Below are positions 8,835 through 17,540 of a stretch of 64,000 nt of DNA, one piece after another (within the stretch, counting starts at the first letter, position 1; every line of letters starts with the position of its first letter). The translations under genes were made by a program, and so were the position numbers. The notes below the pieces were generated by a model. That model was not told the DNA's origin. It saw only the letters and a program-made list of their open reading frames with translations, and did no database searches. Source of the stretch: Bacteroidota bacterium (GTDB lineage: Bacteria > Bacteroidota > Bacteroidia > 2-12-FULL-35-15); NCBI GenBank assembly GCA_947469885.1, contig CANIQT010000011.1, positions 59,898 through 123,897 on the forward strand, in the 5' to 3' direction.

Positions 8835-9065
8835 ATGAGCCCAAGTACAATAAAACGCGAACTGAATAGCTATCTTCCTTTGTTAACTGCAAAACAACAG
8901 GAGTTGGTTTTAGAAATGGTGAAAAATATTCTGCAAGTGGAGCCTGTAGAAAAAAGAATTAGTGTAAAGCAATACAATGAGGAATTGGATGCTTCTATAA
9001 AACAAGCCAAAGAAGGAAAAACTATTTCGCATGAGCAACTGCTGAAAGAAATGGAAAAATGGTAA
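8835..9065 (+). CDS. Antitoxin of a RelE/ParE-type module
   Basis: 76 residues, no signal peptide or membrane segment. The N-terminal half is helical (LNSYLPLLTAKQQELVLEMV); the charged C-terminal half (SVKQYNEELDASIKQAKEGK, then ISHEQLLKEMEKW) is the kind of toxin-wrapping tail common to Bacteroidota antitoxins. It overlaps the next gene by 7 bp (ATGGTAA), so the pair is translationally coupled. The function is inferred mostly from this position; the family is weakly conserved. It is expected to bind and repress the promoter just upstream. Confidence 0.75.
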   Translation: MSPSTIKRELNSYLPLLTAKQQELVLEMVKNILQVEPVEKRISVKQYNEELDASIKQAKEGKTISHEQLLKEMEKW

Positions 9066-9367
9066 AGAAGAAAAAGGCTTTAATTGAATGGACTCTTCTG
9101 GCAAGAGAAGATTTGAAAGATGTTCTTGAGTTTTATAAAAATAAATCACCCCAGGGATATAAACTTGTAAAAGACGCGATACTTGAAGCAATTATGGAAG
9201 CTTCGAAATCCCCGGAAATATTTAAAGCAGATAATTTGAAAAAGAACAATGATGGAACGGTAAGAGTATTTACAGTTTACCATACGAGAGTTGCTTATCA
9301 AATAACAAAAGAGGGAATTGAGGTATTGCGACTAAGACATACAAGTAGAGAACCACAGGAATATTAA
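9059..9367 (+). CDS. RelE/ParE family toxin
   Basis: 102 residues. The family pattern is visible: basic start (VKKKKALIEWT), helical hairpin LAREDLKDVLEFYKNKSPQG, beta-strands VRVFTVYHTRVAYQI and a C-terminal VLRLRHTSREPQEY with conserved Arg/His. RelE-fold toxins either cleave mRNA in the ribosome or poison gyrase (ParE branch); the sequence does not decide between them. Coupled to the upstream antitoxin by a 7-bp overlap and closed by a strong terminator. Confidence 0.88.
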   Translation: MVKKKKALIEWTLLAREDLKDVLEFYKNKSPQGYKLVKDAILEAIMEASKSPEIFKADNLKKNNDGTVRVFTVYHTRVAYQITKEGIEVLRLRHTSREPQEY

Positions 9368-9384
9368 ATATGGAAATTAAAAAC

Positions 9385-9424
9385 AAAAAAACTCCTTACT
9401 AAAAAACAGTAAGGAGTTTTTTTG
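9385..9424. terminator. Bidirectional terminator, copy 2
   Basis: AAAAAACTCCTT (9385-9396) pairs with AAGGAGTTTTTTT (9411-9423). The loop ACTAAAAAACAGT is close to the loop of the copy at 8662. Confidence 0.88.
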
Positions 9425-9539
9425 TTGTGTGCATTTAACAATTTTTTAAAACATAAACTACCTGCAATTATATTTTGCTCTGAATTTATTTCTACTTTTA
9501 CTCTAACTTTTAATATTCATTAATTTAATACTTAAGCAA

Positions 9540-10031
9540 ATGATTGGAAAACTCCCTATGCTATTGTCAGTTGAACTATTGGTTTTGATAGCAGCACTAT
9601 TTTTATTGGTTTATATAACCAAATCCCAAGTAAGTAAATGGTTTACTTACAGTACAGCTCTTATTATTATTTTTACAGTTTGTTTAATGGTTTGTTCGGT
9701 TTGTGGTGCTGTAATGATGCACCACGGAGGACATGGAGGAATGGGTGGAGAATGCAGAATGGAAGAACAATGTGGTCCGGGAGGGATGATGATGCACCAT
9801 GGAGGGATGATGAAACGAATAGTTATTCGCGATGGTGAATGTGAAGATGGAATGAATGAATGTGAAATGCAAGGAGAAGGCGGCAAAATGGACTGTTGCA
9901 AAAAGCATGGAGATATGAAATGTGATAAGGAAGGAGGAGACATGGATTGTTGCAAAAAAGGAATGCACGAAGGCAAGTGTATGGATAAAGATTCGATGCC
10001 GAAGAGGGAAATAATTATTAAAAAGAAATAA
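9540..10031 (+). CDS. Membrane protein with Met/Cys/His-rich tail, putative metal binding
   Basis: 163 residues. Two hydrophobic helices (about 7-27 and 37-58) are followed by a long polar tail very rich in Met, His, Gly and Cys: MMHHGGHGGMGG, GGMMMHHGGMM, and a near-duplicated block MDCCKKHGDMKCDKEGGD / MDCCKKGMHEGKCMDKD. CysCys and Met/His clusters of this sort bind soft metals such as copper, silver or mercury, so metal storage or sensing at the membrane is plausible, but I know no named family. The acidic and basic residues between the clusters and the KREIIIKKK end are also unusual. The AI-2E family gene follows after 41 bp. Confidence 0.7.
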   Translation: MIGKLPMLLSVELLVLIAALFLLVYITKSQVSKWFTYSTALIIIFTVCLMVCSVCGAVMMHHGGHGGMGGECRMEEQCGPGGMMMHHGGMMKRIVIRDGECEDGMNECEMQGEGGKMDCCKKHGDMKCDKEGGDMDCCKKGMHEGKCMDKDSMPKREIIIKKK

Positions 10032-10040
10032 GGGGGTACA

Positions 10041-10065
10041 AATTAGTAATTAGGAATTAGGAATT
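10041..10065. repeat. Phrase repeat upstream of the AI-2E family gene
   Basis: AATTAGTAATTAGGAATTAGGAATT: overlapping self-similar units ending 8 bp before the ATG at 10073. Confidence 0.6.
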
Positions 10066-10072
10066 GAACGTG

Positions 10073-11197
10073 ATGCAAACGAAGCCGAAATATTTTTTGA
10101 TTGCCGTAGTGGTTATCCTTGTTGGATTAATTGCCTGGTTTTTGAAAACAATTGTTTTTTATATTATTATTTCAGTTGTGCTTTCGCTGCTGGGACAACC
10201 ATTGGTAAAGTTGTTTTCGAAAATAAAAATTAAAAAACGACCATTGTCTTCCACTCTTTGTTCGTTGTTTTCATTGCTTACCATTATTGTTTTTATTTCC
10301 GGATTGTTTTCGCTGTTTATTCCGCTTATAATTGAGGAAGCCCGAATAATCAGTAAAATAAACCCGAATGAAGTGGTAGAAGCATTTAAACAACCACTTG
10401 AAAATATTGAGTATGATTTGCAGAAATATCAAATTTCGTCAGGCAGTGGTGAGAGTATTCAGTCCACCATAGCTTCCAAACTTACTAATATACTTGGGTT
10501 TCATGAAATATCGGGATATGCACAACAAATGATAGGCTTTTTAGGAAGTATCATTGCAGCTTTCTTTTCTATCGCATTTATGACGTTTTTCTTTATGAAA
10601 GATGAACACCTAATCCGAAATATTATTTTGCTGCTTACTCCCCCCAAACATATACAGGCAATAACTGATATTATGAAAGATACCAAATTGATTTTAACAC
10701 GTTATTTTATAGGTATTATTTTAGACATGGCGTTTGTGGCTACGTTAACTGCCATAGGACTGTCTATATTTGGATTAAAAAATGCGTTGCTGATTGGTTT
10801 ATTTGCCGGCATTTTAAATGTAATACCATACATTGGTCCGTTGCTCGGTTGCGGATTTGCTATATTAATTGGTATTTCGGGCAATTTGAACTTAGAATTT
10901 TATTCTCAACTACTTCCTTTGGCAGGTAAAATAGGTCTTACTTTTATGGTGGTTCAGTTGATAGATGCGTTGTTTTTTCAACCTCTTGTTATTTCCAATA
11001 CCGTGAAGGCTCATCCGTTAGAAATTTTTATTGTTATACTCACAGCAGGCACCATAGCCGGAATAACTGGAATGGTAGTAGCTATACCTGTTTACACTAT
11101 TCTCCGCATTATAGCGATGGAGTTTTTAAGTAGTTTTAAAATAGTTCAGCAACTAACAAAAGACCTTGAAGAAGTAACGGAACAAACGGGAGAATGA
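10073..11197 (+). CDS. AI-2E family transporter (PerM/UPF0118)
   Basis: 374 residues from the ATG at 10073; a TTG nine bases upstream is less likely. Typical architecture: two N-terminal helices (YFLIAVVVILVGLIAWFL and VFYIIISVVLSLLG), a soluble stretch, then five or six helices including the conserved GLFAGILNVIPYIGPLLGC signature, the LIDALFFQPLV motif and a late KAHPLEIFIVILTAGTIAG segment. Members are inner-membrane permeases; some export autoinducer-2, others act as Na+/H+ antiporters or are uncharacterised, so the substrate is open. Followed by a phrase repeat and a terminator shared with the opposing gldN transcript. Confidence 0.9.
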   Translation: MQTKPKYFLIAVVVILVGLIAWFLKTIVFYIIISVVLSLLGQPLVKLFSKIKIKKRPLSSTLCSLFSLLTIIVFISGLFSLFIPLIIEEARIISKINPNEVVEAFKQPLENIEYDLQKYQISSGSGESIQSTIASKLTNILGFHEISGYAQQMIGFLGSIIAAFFSIAFMTFFFMKDEHLIRNIILLLTPPKHIQAITDIMKDTKLILTRYFIGIILDMAFVATLTAIGLSIFGLKNALLIGLFAGILNVIPYIGPLLGCGFAILIGISGNLNLEFYSQLLPLAGKIGLTFMVVQLIDALFFQPLVISNTVKAHPLEIFIVILTAGTIAGITGMVVAIPVYTILRIIAMEFLSSFKIVQQLTKDLEEVTEQTGE

Positions 11198-11262
11198 AGC
11201 AAGAGACACGAATCGAGAATCAAGAAGCAAGAACTTAGATCAGAAAATTAAGAACCAAGATG
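11195..11262. repeat. Phrase repeat (CAAGAAGCAAGAAC class)
   Basis: Degenerate units such as GAAGCAAGAGACACGAATCG, GAATCAAGAAGCAAGAAC and AAGAACCAAGATG follow one another directly after the AI-2E family stop codon. Non-coding. Confidence 0.6.
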
Positions 11263-11310
11263 ATGTATGTTTCTTGATTTGTTGGTCTATAATTTAAAAT
11301 CTATTTCATA

Positions 11311-11348
11311 AAAAAACCCTTCATAAAAATCTGAAGGGCTTTTTTTTA
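11311..11348. terminator. Bidirectional terminator between AI-2E family gene and gldN
   Basis: AAACCCTTCA pairs with TGAAGGGCTT around an 8-nt loop, with an A tract on the left and T8 on the right. Serves two converging transcripts. Confidence 0.82.
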
Positions 11349-11363
11349 AACTGTCTCTAAATT

Positions 11364-12242
11364 TTAGAAATGCCACATATCGTGTTCGAATTTAAAGATA
11401 TCGTTTTTGATTCTGTCGGATTCCAACAAAGCATCCAACCCTGAAGTATAATCCCCGATTCTTCTTTTATAAACGTTGGTTTCTTCCACTACATAGCTTG
11501 AAAACAATCGTTTCCAAAATATGTCATCCAATGTTCTTCTTTCGGAATCGTTATGACGCATGTACACTTCCTGATTAGCAAACAAAGGTCGAGCTTCAGG
11601 GAAATAAATCCAAAACAATGGTTTATCACCCACTACTTCACCTGATCCTTCCGTTTTCTTTTCAACCAATACTTCAATTCCGATGATACGCACATCAAGC
11701 ACAGAGCGCTGACGGTCAAAAAACCAATCTTCCTTTATCTGATATTTGGTAATATCGCCCGAAGTAACGTTGATTTTCATTGGTGCAGCAATCATAGTAC
11801 CAGGGTTATTGGCGTCCTCTGTTTGGTGAGTTGAATCCCATCTTGCCAAAATGCCTTCTATTTCTGTTTTGGTATAGTCAGTTCTAAATTCGTCATCCAT
11901 GGGAGCGAAACAAGTTACCGTACCATCAACAAGCGCTGCATCTTTAATTACCTGAAACAAACTTTTTCTGTCGCCAGTTAATTCAGTTGGGTAATAAAGC
12001 GGGTGATTAATTTTTTCTTTCAAATCAATCATTCTCCACACTCTTTTGCTCCACATTACATCGGCTTCTCTCAAAGTAGTGTATGGAATTGCTCTGCGAG
12101 TTCTTGAATTCTCTTTGGTGTAAATACCATCAGGGTATTTTGAAGGTTTCAATACATCACCAGCGTTAGGATCCTGAGCAAAGTTTTGGCCTGTTACAAC
12201 AGCAACAAACAGAAACAATAAAAACATTTTCAGCTTTTTCAT
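11364..12242 (-). CDS. gldN: T9SS ring protein GldN/PorN
   Basis: 292 residues with a signal peptide ending near QNFAQ. The GldN family core is clear: TLREADVMWSKRVWRMIDLK, the NHPLYYPTE segment, IKEDWFFDRQRSVLDVRIIG, FWIYFPEARPLF and RRTLDDIFWKRLFSSYV. GldN/PorN associates with the outer-membrane lipoprotein GldK/PorK to form the periplasmic ring of the type IX secretion system, engaged by the GldM shaft. Last gene of the reverse-strand set porP-gldK-gldL-gldM-gldN; 19 bp downstream of gldM, so co-transcribed, and ended by the hairpin at 11311-11348. Confidence 0.95.
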   Translation of the reverse strand: MKKLKMFLLFLFVAVVTGQNFAQDPNAGDVLKPSKYPDGIYTKENSRTRRAIPYTTLREADVMWSKRVWRMIDLKEKINHPLYYPTELTGDRKSLFQVIKDAALVDGTVTCFAPMDDEFRTDYTKTEIEGILARWDSTHQTEDANNPGTMIAAPMKINVTSGDITKYQIKEDWFFDRQRSVLDVRIIGIEVLVEKKTEGSGEVVGDKPLFWIYFPEARPLFANQEVYMRHNDSERRTLDDIFWKRLFSSYVVEETNVYKRRIGDYTSGLDALLESDRIKNDIFKFEHDMWHF

Positions 12243-12261
12243 GGAATTTATTATTAGTTAA

Positions 12262-13875
12262 CTATTTTATTTTTAAAACGCAACCGTTAATTTTTCTTTT
12301 TCCTTCAGGTGCCATTACATACACACTTTCTATTAGCACTCTTCCTCCTTTTTTAGCTTTTGCTAACATTCCTCTTTGTTCAGGTGTAACACCAGGTCCG
12401 TTTGCTGCAGCATCAATATAAAGTCCATTAATCATCATGGACATGTTCCACGAAACAACAGGGAATTTCAAATCAAATACAAAATCCTCTAGCTTTGGAA
12501 TAACCCCACCAGCTGAGCCCAACTCAGCTGCAGAAACAGGACCATCACCAGTTACACCAGCAAAAGAAGCGTTAGGACTAGGTACTTTTTTAACACGGAA
12601 ATGTTGTTTACCTGCTGATTTAGTTCCTGTTTTTGTTTTAACAGATAAATTAACATCACACTCCACACCACCTGTAAGGTTAACCTCAAATTTACCTTGT
12701 CCAAGAGGTTTAATACTTCCTGCAGCACCAGTTATTGATGCTGTAATATCGTTAGGAGCAGATCCTGCCACTGAAATATCAACCGGATTAGGTACACCAA
12801 TATAGAACACATTCATTTTAGAAGGAGAGACTGCAAACGAAGGAGCAGCAACTTTGTATTCTGCATGAAACGGATATGCTTTAATAGATCCATCAGGAGC
12901 TTTTACATTAATCACACCTGAATAAGTTTGGTCGCCCTGAGCACTTGTTTTAACCACATATCTACCAACACCACCAGCAACAGGAACATTCATCCCTGTT
13001 CCCAATACTTTTGGATGTTTTCTGTCTGTTGTGTCAACAGCACCTACCAATACTTGAGGGTCCTGAGCGGAATTGTGAGCAGAAACAAATATGTCCGCTT
13101 TGTACTCTTCACCAGCAGTTATGTAATTACTTTCTGCAACCACTTTTGCTTCAACAGCATCAAAAGAAAAGTCGTTAGCTGTAACAGACTTTAGCAACAT
13201 TTGTACAACATCACCTTCTGCATTTTTTACATCCGTTTTTAACTTTGCCATAACACTAAGAACAGCAGCTATTGGCGCATGATAAAAATTGTTATCTTCC
13301 CAAGTTACTGTTTTTTCTTCGGCAACCGAATAACTATCCTTTGTTTCCAAACCAAGTTTTAATGCTGCTCTTTCAGCCGGATTGTCAATAAGGTTTTCCA
13401 TGTTCTTTTTGTATTCCTCTATCTGTTTTTTGAGACCAACAGCCGCACCTGTAGGTGCTTCAGGGTCTGCCCCAATTAAAACATTTGTAGGGATATCATA
13501 ATTATCTTTGCTATCCAAATATTTCAATTGAAAAGTATCTGCCTGCTCCTTGGTAACACCCTGCACTGCCTGATACAATCTGCCCTTTATAGCATTCAAA
13601 CTATCGCATAACTCTTGTGACCACTTTTTCGCCTTTTGTGCTTTGTCGTAAGGTTTTTGTGCTTTACCTTTATTATCGTTTAAAGCCTTATCAAATTTAG
13701 CATAAAGCGTTTGATTCTTCCCGTCAAAGTTAATATTTGTTGTGTTCAAACTTTCTTCAATGGCAATGAACGCATTCAAGATTTCTTTGGATACGTTTAG
13801 TGCCAGAAGTGCTGTAAGCACAAGGTACATCATACCAATCATCTTTTGCCTTGGGGTTTCTTTTGCTCCTGACAT
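12262..13875 (-). CDS. gldM: T9SS/gliding motor shaft protein GldM/PorM
   Basis: 537 residues. The start MSGAKETPRQKMIGMMYLVL is nearly invariant in GldM, with one transmembrane helix (about 12-33) and the N-terminal periplasmic helical domain after it. The remainder is four beta-rich periplasmic domains (for example PLGQGKFEVNLTGG, FRVKKVPSPNASFAG) ending KGGRVLIESVYVMAPEGKRK. A GldM dimer spans the periplasm and is turned by the GldL pentamer using proton-motive force, contacting the GldKN ring. It follows gldL after 99 bp that contain two perfect hairpins. Confidence 0.96.
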   Translation of the reverse strand: MSGAKETPRQKMIGMMYLVLTALLALNVSKEILNAFIAIEESLNTTNINFDGKNQTLYAKFDKALNDNKGKAQKPYDKAQKAKKWSQELCDSLNAIKGRLYQAVQGVTKEQADTFQLKYLDSKDNYDIPTNVLIGADPEAPTGAAVGLKKQIEEYKKNMENLIDNPAERAALKLGLETKDSYSVAEEKTVTWEDNNFYHAPIAAVLSVMAKLKTDVKNAEGDVVQMLLKSVTANDFSFDAVEAKVVAESNYITAGEEYKADIFVSAHNSAQDPQVLVGAVDTTDRKHPKVLGTGMNVPVAGGVGRYVVKTSAQGDQTYSGVINVKAPDGSIKAYPFHAEYKVAAPSFAVSPSKMNVFYIGVPNPVDISVAGSAPNDITASITGAAGSIKPLGQGKFEVNLTGGVECDVNLSVKTKTGTKSAGKQHFRVKKVPSPNASFAGVTGDGPVSAAELGSAGGVIPKLEDFVFDLKFPVVSWNMSMMINGLYIDAAANGPGVTPEQRGMLAKAKKGGRVLIESVYVMAPEGKRKINGCVLKIK

Positions 13876-13923
13876 ATTTTCTTATTATATAATATCGTTT
13901 AAATTAAATTAATTACTTTACAC

Positions 13924-13982
13924 AGAAAGATATAAATCTTTCTCAATAGAAAATAAAAGTACCTTTTAGTACTTTTATTTTC
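13924..13982 (-). other. Two perfect hairpins in the gldL-gldM spacer
   Basis: Hairpin 1: AGAAAGAT (13924-13931) with ATCTTTCT (13936-13943), 4-nt loop. Hairpin 2: GAAAATAAAAGTAC (13949-13962) with GTACTTTTATTTTC (13969-13982), a 14-bp perfect stem with a 6-nt loop that overlaps the gldL stop codon. On the mRNA they would sit between the two coding regions, a position suited to processing, partial termination or 3'-end protection. Confidence 0.7.
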
Positions 13983-14757
13983 TCATTGCAGTAAGCATGT
14001 TACCGTAGATAGTATTCAACGATTCTAAGTTTGAAGACAATTGACCGATTTGTTCCTTATATTTTTTGGTATCATCTACCGAATCATTTAAGTTTTTCAT
14101 CAAATCAGCTAGTCCGTCATAGAATTTTGCAGTAGATTTTAAATGTTCGTTCGAACCTTGTAATTGTAATTCGTAGGAAGCATTTAATGCAGATAAATTT
14201 TTAGATACCTTGATAATTTGCTCACCAAGATTAGAGCTATCTTCAGACGCTACAGATAAACCTAACAATGATTCTGAAGCTTTAGAATATGAATCAGATA
14301 AAGAATTTACATTCTTAGCAGCAGATTTAACACTGCTAACATATTCATTAGTAGCAACAGATGCATCTGTAATGTTATTCAATTTAGAAGCTTGATCACC
14401 TAAGGTACGCAATCCGTCACCCAAACTTGCAATTAGTTCCGGACCAATCTTAGCATCTTCAAGCATAGTGTCTAATTGCTCAGTAATTGAGCCCTTATCT
14501 TCTTCAATCAATTTTTCTTCCCCTTCTTCCCCATGCATACCTGCAAGTTCAGGATAAACCAAACTCCAATCCACTTCTTCGTGAGGCGGTTCAAATGCCG
14601 AGAAAAAGAAGATTACTGCTTCAGTTGACAAACCAACTACAAGCATCGCAGTAGCACCCTTCCAGTGATTAATTTTAAACATCGCTCCAACGATAACGAT
14701 TGCCGCACCAAATCCATACAATTTGGCCATGAAATTTTTCCATTTTTTACCACCCAT
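13975..14757 (-). CDS. gldL: T9SS/gliding motor stator protein GldL/PorL
   Basis: 260 residues. Two N-terminal transmembrane helices (about 15-32 and 36-54) with the family sequence KLYGFGAAIVIVGAMFKINH and AMLVVGLSTEAVIFFFSAFE, including the conserved membrane glutamate in STEAVIF implicated in proton coupling. The cytoplasmic part has the VDWSLVYPEL segment and a long helical, Ser/Asn-rich tail. GldL forms a pentamer around two GldM helices. Lies between gldK and gldM on the reverse strand. Confidence 0.96.
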   Translation of the reverse strand: MGGKKWKNFMAKLYGFGAAIVIVGAMFKINHWKGATAMLVVGLSTEAVIFFFSAFEPPHEEVDWSLVYPELAGMHGEEGEEKLIEEDKGSITEQLDTMLEDAKIGPELIASLGDGLRTLGDQASKLNNITDASVATNEYVSSVKSAAKNVNSLSDSYSKASESLLGLSVASEDSSNLGEQIIKVSKNLSALNASYELQLQGSNEHLKSTAKFYDGLADLMKNLNDSVDDTKKYKEQIGQLSSNLESLNTIYGNMLTAMRK

Positions 14758-14836
14758 GATTTTAGAAATTTAATTGTTAATAATTAATTGTTTGTTGTTT
14801 ACTGTTTATTTTGATTAGAAATTAAAGATTTAATTG

Positions 14837-16294
14837 TTAAAAGCCACCTGGTCCTTCGTCATCCCCTTTAGCACGACCAAGGTATGTTTGAACGCAACGG
14901 AATCCGACATAACATTTAGCTGTGTCTTGATATTCATACGTTCTTGTACTGTTTTGTAAATAATAACCTACATCTTTCCACGAACCACCTCTTATTACTT
15001 TACGTTTCAAAACATTCGCTTCGTTATCTTGCGCTTCGTAAACATAATCTGCATTTAAGTCGTGATTAAAGTCGTAAGCCGATTCGTCAAATGCATTGCT
15101 TGTCCATTCAGCAGCATTTCCAGCCATACAATACAAACCATAATCATTAGGGTTGTAAGACATAATTTTAACTGTGTGAAATCCACCATCATCAACATAA
15201 CTACCTCTCATTGGTTTAAAGTTGGCTAAGAAACATCCTAAAGAGTTACGAATGTAAGGGCCACCCCAAGGATATGGACTTAATGCCAGACCACCGCGGG
15301 CAGCGTATTCCCATTCAGATTCTGTAGGTAAACGGAAATCGTTCACATAGGTAGAACCATTTGCTAATAACCAATTGTTAAATAATTGAGTTCTCCAGAT
15401 GGTAAAGGCTCTTGCTTGTTTCCAAGTAACACCAACCACAGGATAATCGTCAAAAGAAACGTGCCAAAAATACATATTAGTCATCGGTTCATTGAACGAA
15501 TAAGTGAAATCATGAACCCATGCTAATGTATCAGGATATACATTTATAATATCTTTTACAATAAACACACTTCTGTCTTTATCTTTGCGTTCGCGAGTAG
15601 TATAATTACCACTTCCGTCAGAAATTTGGTCTTTTACATCATAATGGCCAAGTGTTTTGTTGTCGCCAATACTTGTGTTTTGATAACCATTGATAAAATC
15701 AAGTCCTGTTTTTTCGTCAGGTGATTTTGATGGCTTAAAACGGTTTGATTTTGCAGCAGCTAAACGTAAATTAATCCAGTAATATTCAAAATTTAATTTA
15801 CGGGTATCAATTTCTCTACGTTTGTAGAAACGCTCTTCTGGTGGAAGGTACATAAATTCCAATACCTCCCTCACATCCTGCTCATCGTAAGCGATGTTTT
15901 CTTCGAAATTAACCAAAGGAGGATCAATTGGTTGTTCAAAATCGTCTGTTTCGATTCCATGTTCTGCTCTTCCGTCTTCAAACAAAGCACGGTGAGCAAT
16001 AGAATCTTTTACCCAATAAACGAACTGACGGTATTCGTTATTGGAAATTTCAGTCTGATCAATGTAAAATGCCTGAACAGAAACTGTTTTAGATTTCGTA
16101 GTTTGAGCATAAGGCGCATCCTCATCGCTTGGACCCATGTTATAGCTTCCCATAGGAAGATATAGCATACCGAACGGATCGATATCGAACCACTCAGCTC
16201 TTGGCTGAACTCCGACAAGTTCTCCCGGAGGACCTTTGTCGCAACCAGTTACAACCAGAATCATCATTAAACCAAACAAAAGCAATTTTTTCAT
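14837..16294 (-). CDS. gldK: T9SS ring lipoprotein GldK/PorK
   Basis: 485 residues. Signal peptide with lipobox VVTGC (Cys at about residue 18), so an outer-membrane lipoprotein. The rest is a formylglycine-generating-enzyme-like fold (sulfatase-modifying factor family): MGSYNMGPSDEDAPYAQ, FYIDQTEISNNEYRQFV, LPTESEWEYAARGG, YGLYCMAGNAAEWTSNAFD and RGGSWKD. In T9SS it forms the periplasmic ring with GldN rather than acting as an enzyme. It follows porP after 135 bp with no obvious terminator. Confidence 0.95.
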   Translation of the reverse strand: MKKLLLFGLMMILVVTGCDKGPPGELVGVQPRAEWFDIDPFGMLYLPMGSYNMGPSDEDAPYAQTTKSKTVSVQAFYIDQTEISNNEYRQFVYWVKDSIAHRALFEDGRAEHGIETDDFEQPIDPPLVNFEENIAYDEQDVREVLEFMYLPPEERFYKRREIDTRKLNFEYYWINLRLAAAKSNRFKPSKSPDEKTGLDFINGYQNTSIGDNKTLGHYDVKDQISDGSGNYTTRERKDKDRSVFIVKDIINVYPDTLAWVHDFTYSFNEPMTNMYFWHVSFDDYPVVGVTWKQARAFTIWRTQLFNNWLLANGSTYVNDFRLPTESEWEYAARGGLALSPYPWGGPYIRNSLGCFLANFKPMRGSYVDDGGFHTVKIMSYNPNDYGLYCMAGNAAEWTSNAFDESAYDFNHDLNADYVYEAQDNEANVLKRKVIRGGSWKDVGYYLQNSTRTYEYQDTAKCYVGFRCVQTYLGRAKGDDEGPGGF

Positions 16295-16429
16295 GTTTTT
16301 ATTTTTTTTATTATTAAAAATCTATTCTAAAATAATCATCCTTTTAAAAATTGAAGATGAAGAAATAAAAGAGATAGGATATTCTTTAACGTAAAATTTT
16401 ATTAAAGGTTACAAAAAAATTAGTTTTTT

Positions 16430-17410
16430 TTACAAAAATCTTTCGTTCATATGACCATGTTTCTTTTCTGGTTTCACGAATTTATGACAGTATCCCAACA
16501 TAATTTCGTGTGTTCCGCTACTATGGTTTTTTATTGTGGAAGTAGTAATATCATAAGAGTAGCCAAATTTAATTCCTTTATACTCCAACCCAACGATTGC
16601 AACAATTGCATCAGTTAAACGGTAAGAAACACCAGCAAATACCATTTTGTTCCATTTTACCATGGCATTAATGTCTAATTGAGTAGATGCTGCATCTGTT
16701 TTTGTAAGCACGGAAGGTGTTAAAGAAAATTTATCTCCTAAATCGAAACGGTAACCTGCCATTACATAATAGTGACGCGCTTCCTGATAATCATAATTCC
16801 AAGTGTATGTAGGCTGTCCTGAGTAAGAAGGGGTAGTTGTTCCTCCTTTCTTAACATCAGACTCCGTTAAATGCAAAGCAGAAATACCAACATATAATTT
16901 ATCATTAAAAGTAGTATAATACAATCCAAATCCTAAATCGTAAGTAGTAGATTTTGCACCATTCCAAGGAATAGCTGCATCTGCACTTCCTCCATGTTCA
17001 GTTGTGCTTCCGTCAGGTGCAACAAAATTACCTGATAATGATTTTTGAATCATCCCCACATCAAGTCCAATACCTAATACGCCTGGTCCTAAAGTTTGGT
17101 GAAAAGAATACGCTAATTTAGCTTTAAATGTTTTGTCAAAACCTAAAGCATCTTGGTCAAGTGTTAAACCAAGTCCGCCATGGGCAATTTGGCCATAGTC
17201 TAGACTGAAAAGGAAAGTTTTTGGGGCTCCGGGAAAATTATTCCACTGCTGACGGTACAATAATACACCGCAAAGTGCTTTATTGGTTCCGGCATATCCC
17301 GGATTGATGGATAAACGATTAAACATATTCATACTGAATTGCGCATCTTGTTGTGCGAAAGTTACTATTGAAGTAACCGATAATGCAATAATAGTAAGGA
17401 TTTTTCTCAT
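16430..17410 (-). CDS. porP: PorP/SprF family outer-membrane protein
   Basis: 326 residues, signal peptide ending TFAQQ. The sequence opens with the family mark DAQFSMNMFNRLSINPGYAG, followed by CGVLLYRQQWNNFPGAPKTF and alternating amphipathic strands of a beta-barrel (QARHYYVMAGYRFDLGDKFS-like pattern), closing GIKFGYSYDITTSTIKNHSSG. PorP/SprF proteins anchor type B substrates or surface adhesins and are routinely encoded just ahead of gldKLMN, as here. Confidence 0.93.
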   Translation of the reverse strand: MRKILTIIALSVTSIVTFAQQDAQFSMNMFNRLSINPGYAGTNKALCGVLLYRQQWNNFPGAPKTFLFSLDYGQIAHGGLGLTLDQDALGFDKTFKAKLAYSFHQTLGPGVLGIGLDVGMIQKSLSGNFVAPDGSTTEHGGSADAAIPWNGAKSTTYDLGFGLYYTTFNDKLYVGISALHLTESDVKKGGTTTPSYSGQPTYTWNYDYQEARHYYVMAGYRFDLGDKFSLTPSVLTKTDAASTQLDINAMVKWNKMVFAGVSYRLTDAIVAIVGLEYKGIKFGYSYDITTSTIKNHSSGTHEIMLGYCHKFVKPEKKHGHMNERFL

Positions 17411-17540
17411 ATTCTATTTTGTGTTATTTAACAGTTTATTTCTCTTTTCTAAAAATATCAGGTGGCTAAATTAGGTATAATTTTATTATTAACAAATATT
17501 TTAACATTTTTATTCCTTGAATAAATATAAAAACTCTTCA

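Noticed and set aside
9638..9976. ORFs on both strands over the Met/Cys/His-rich gene
   Set aside because: They arise from the biased codons of the real gene (9540-10031), which has two clear membrane helices in frame.
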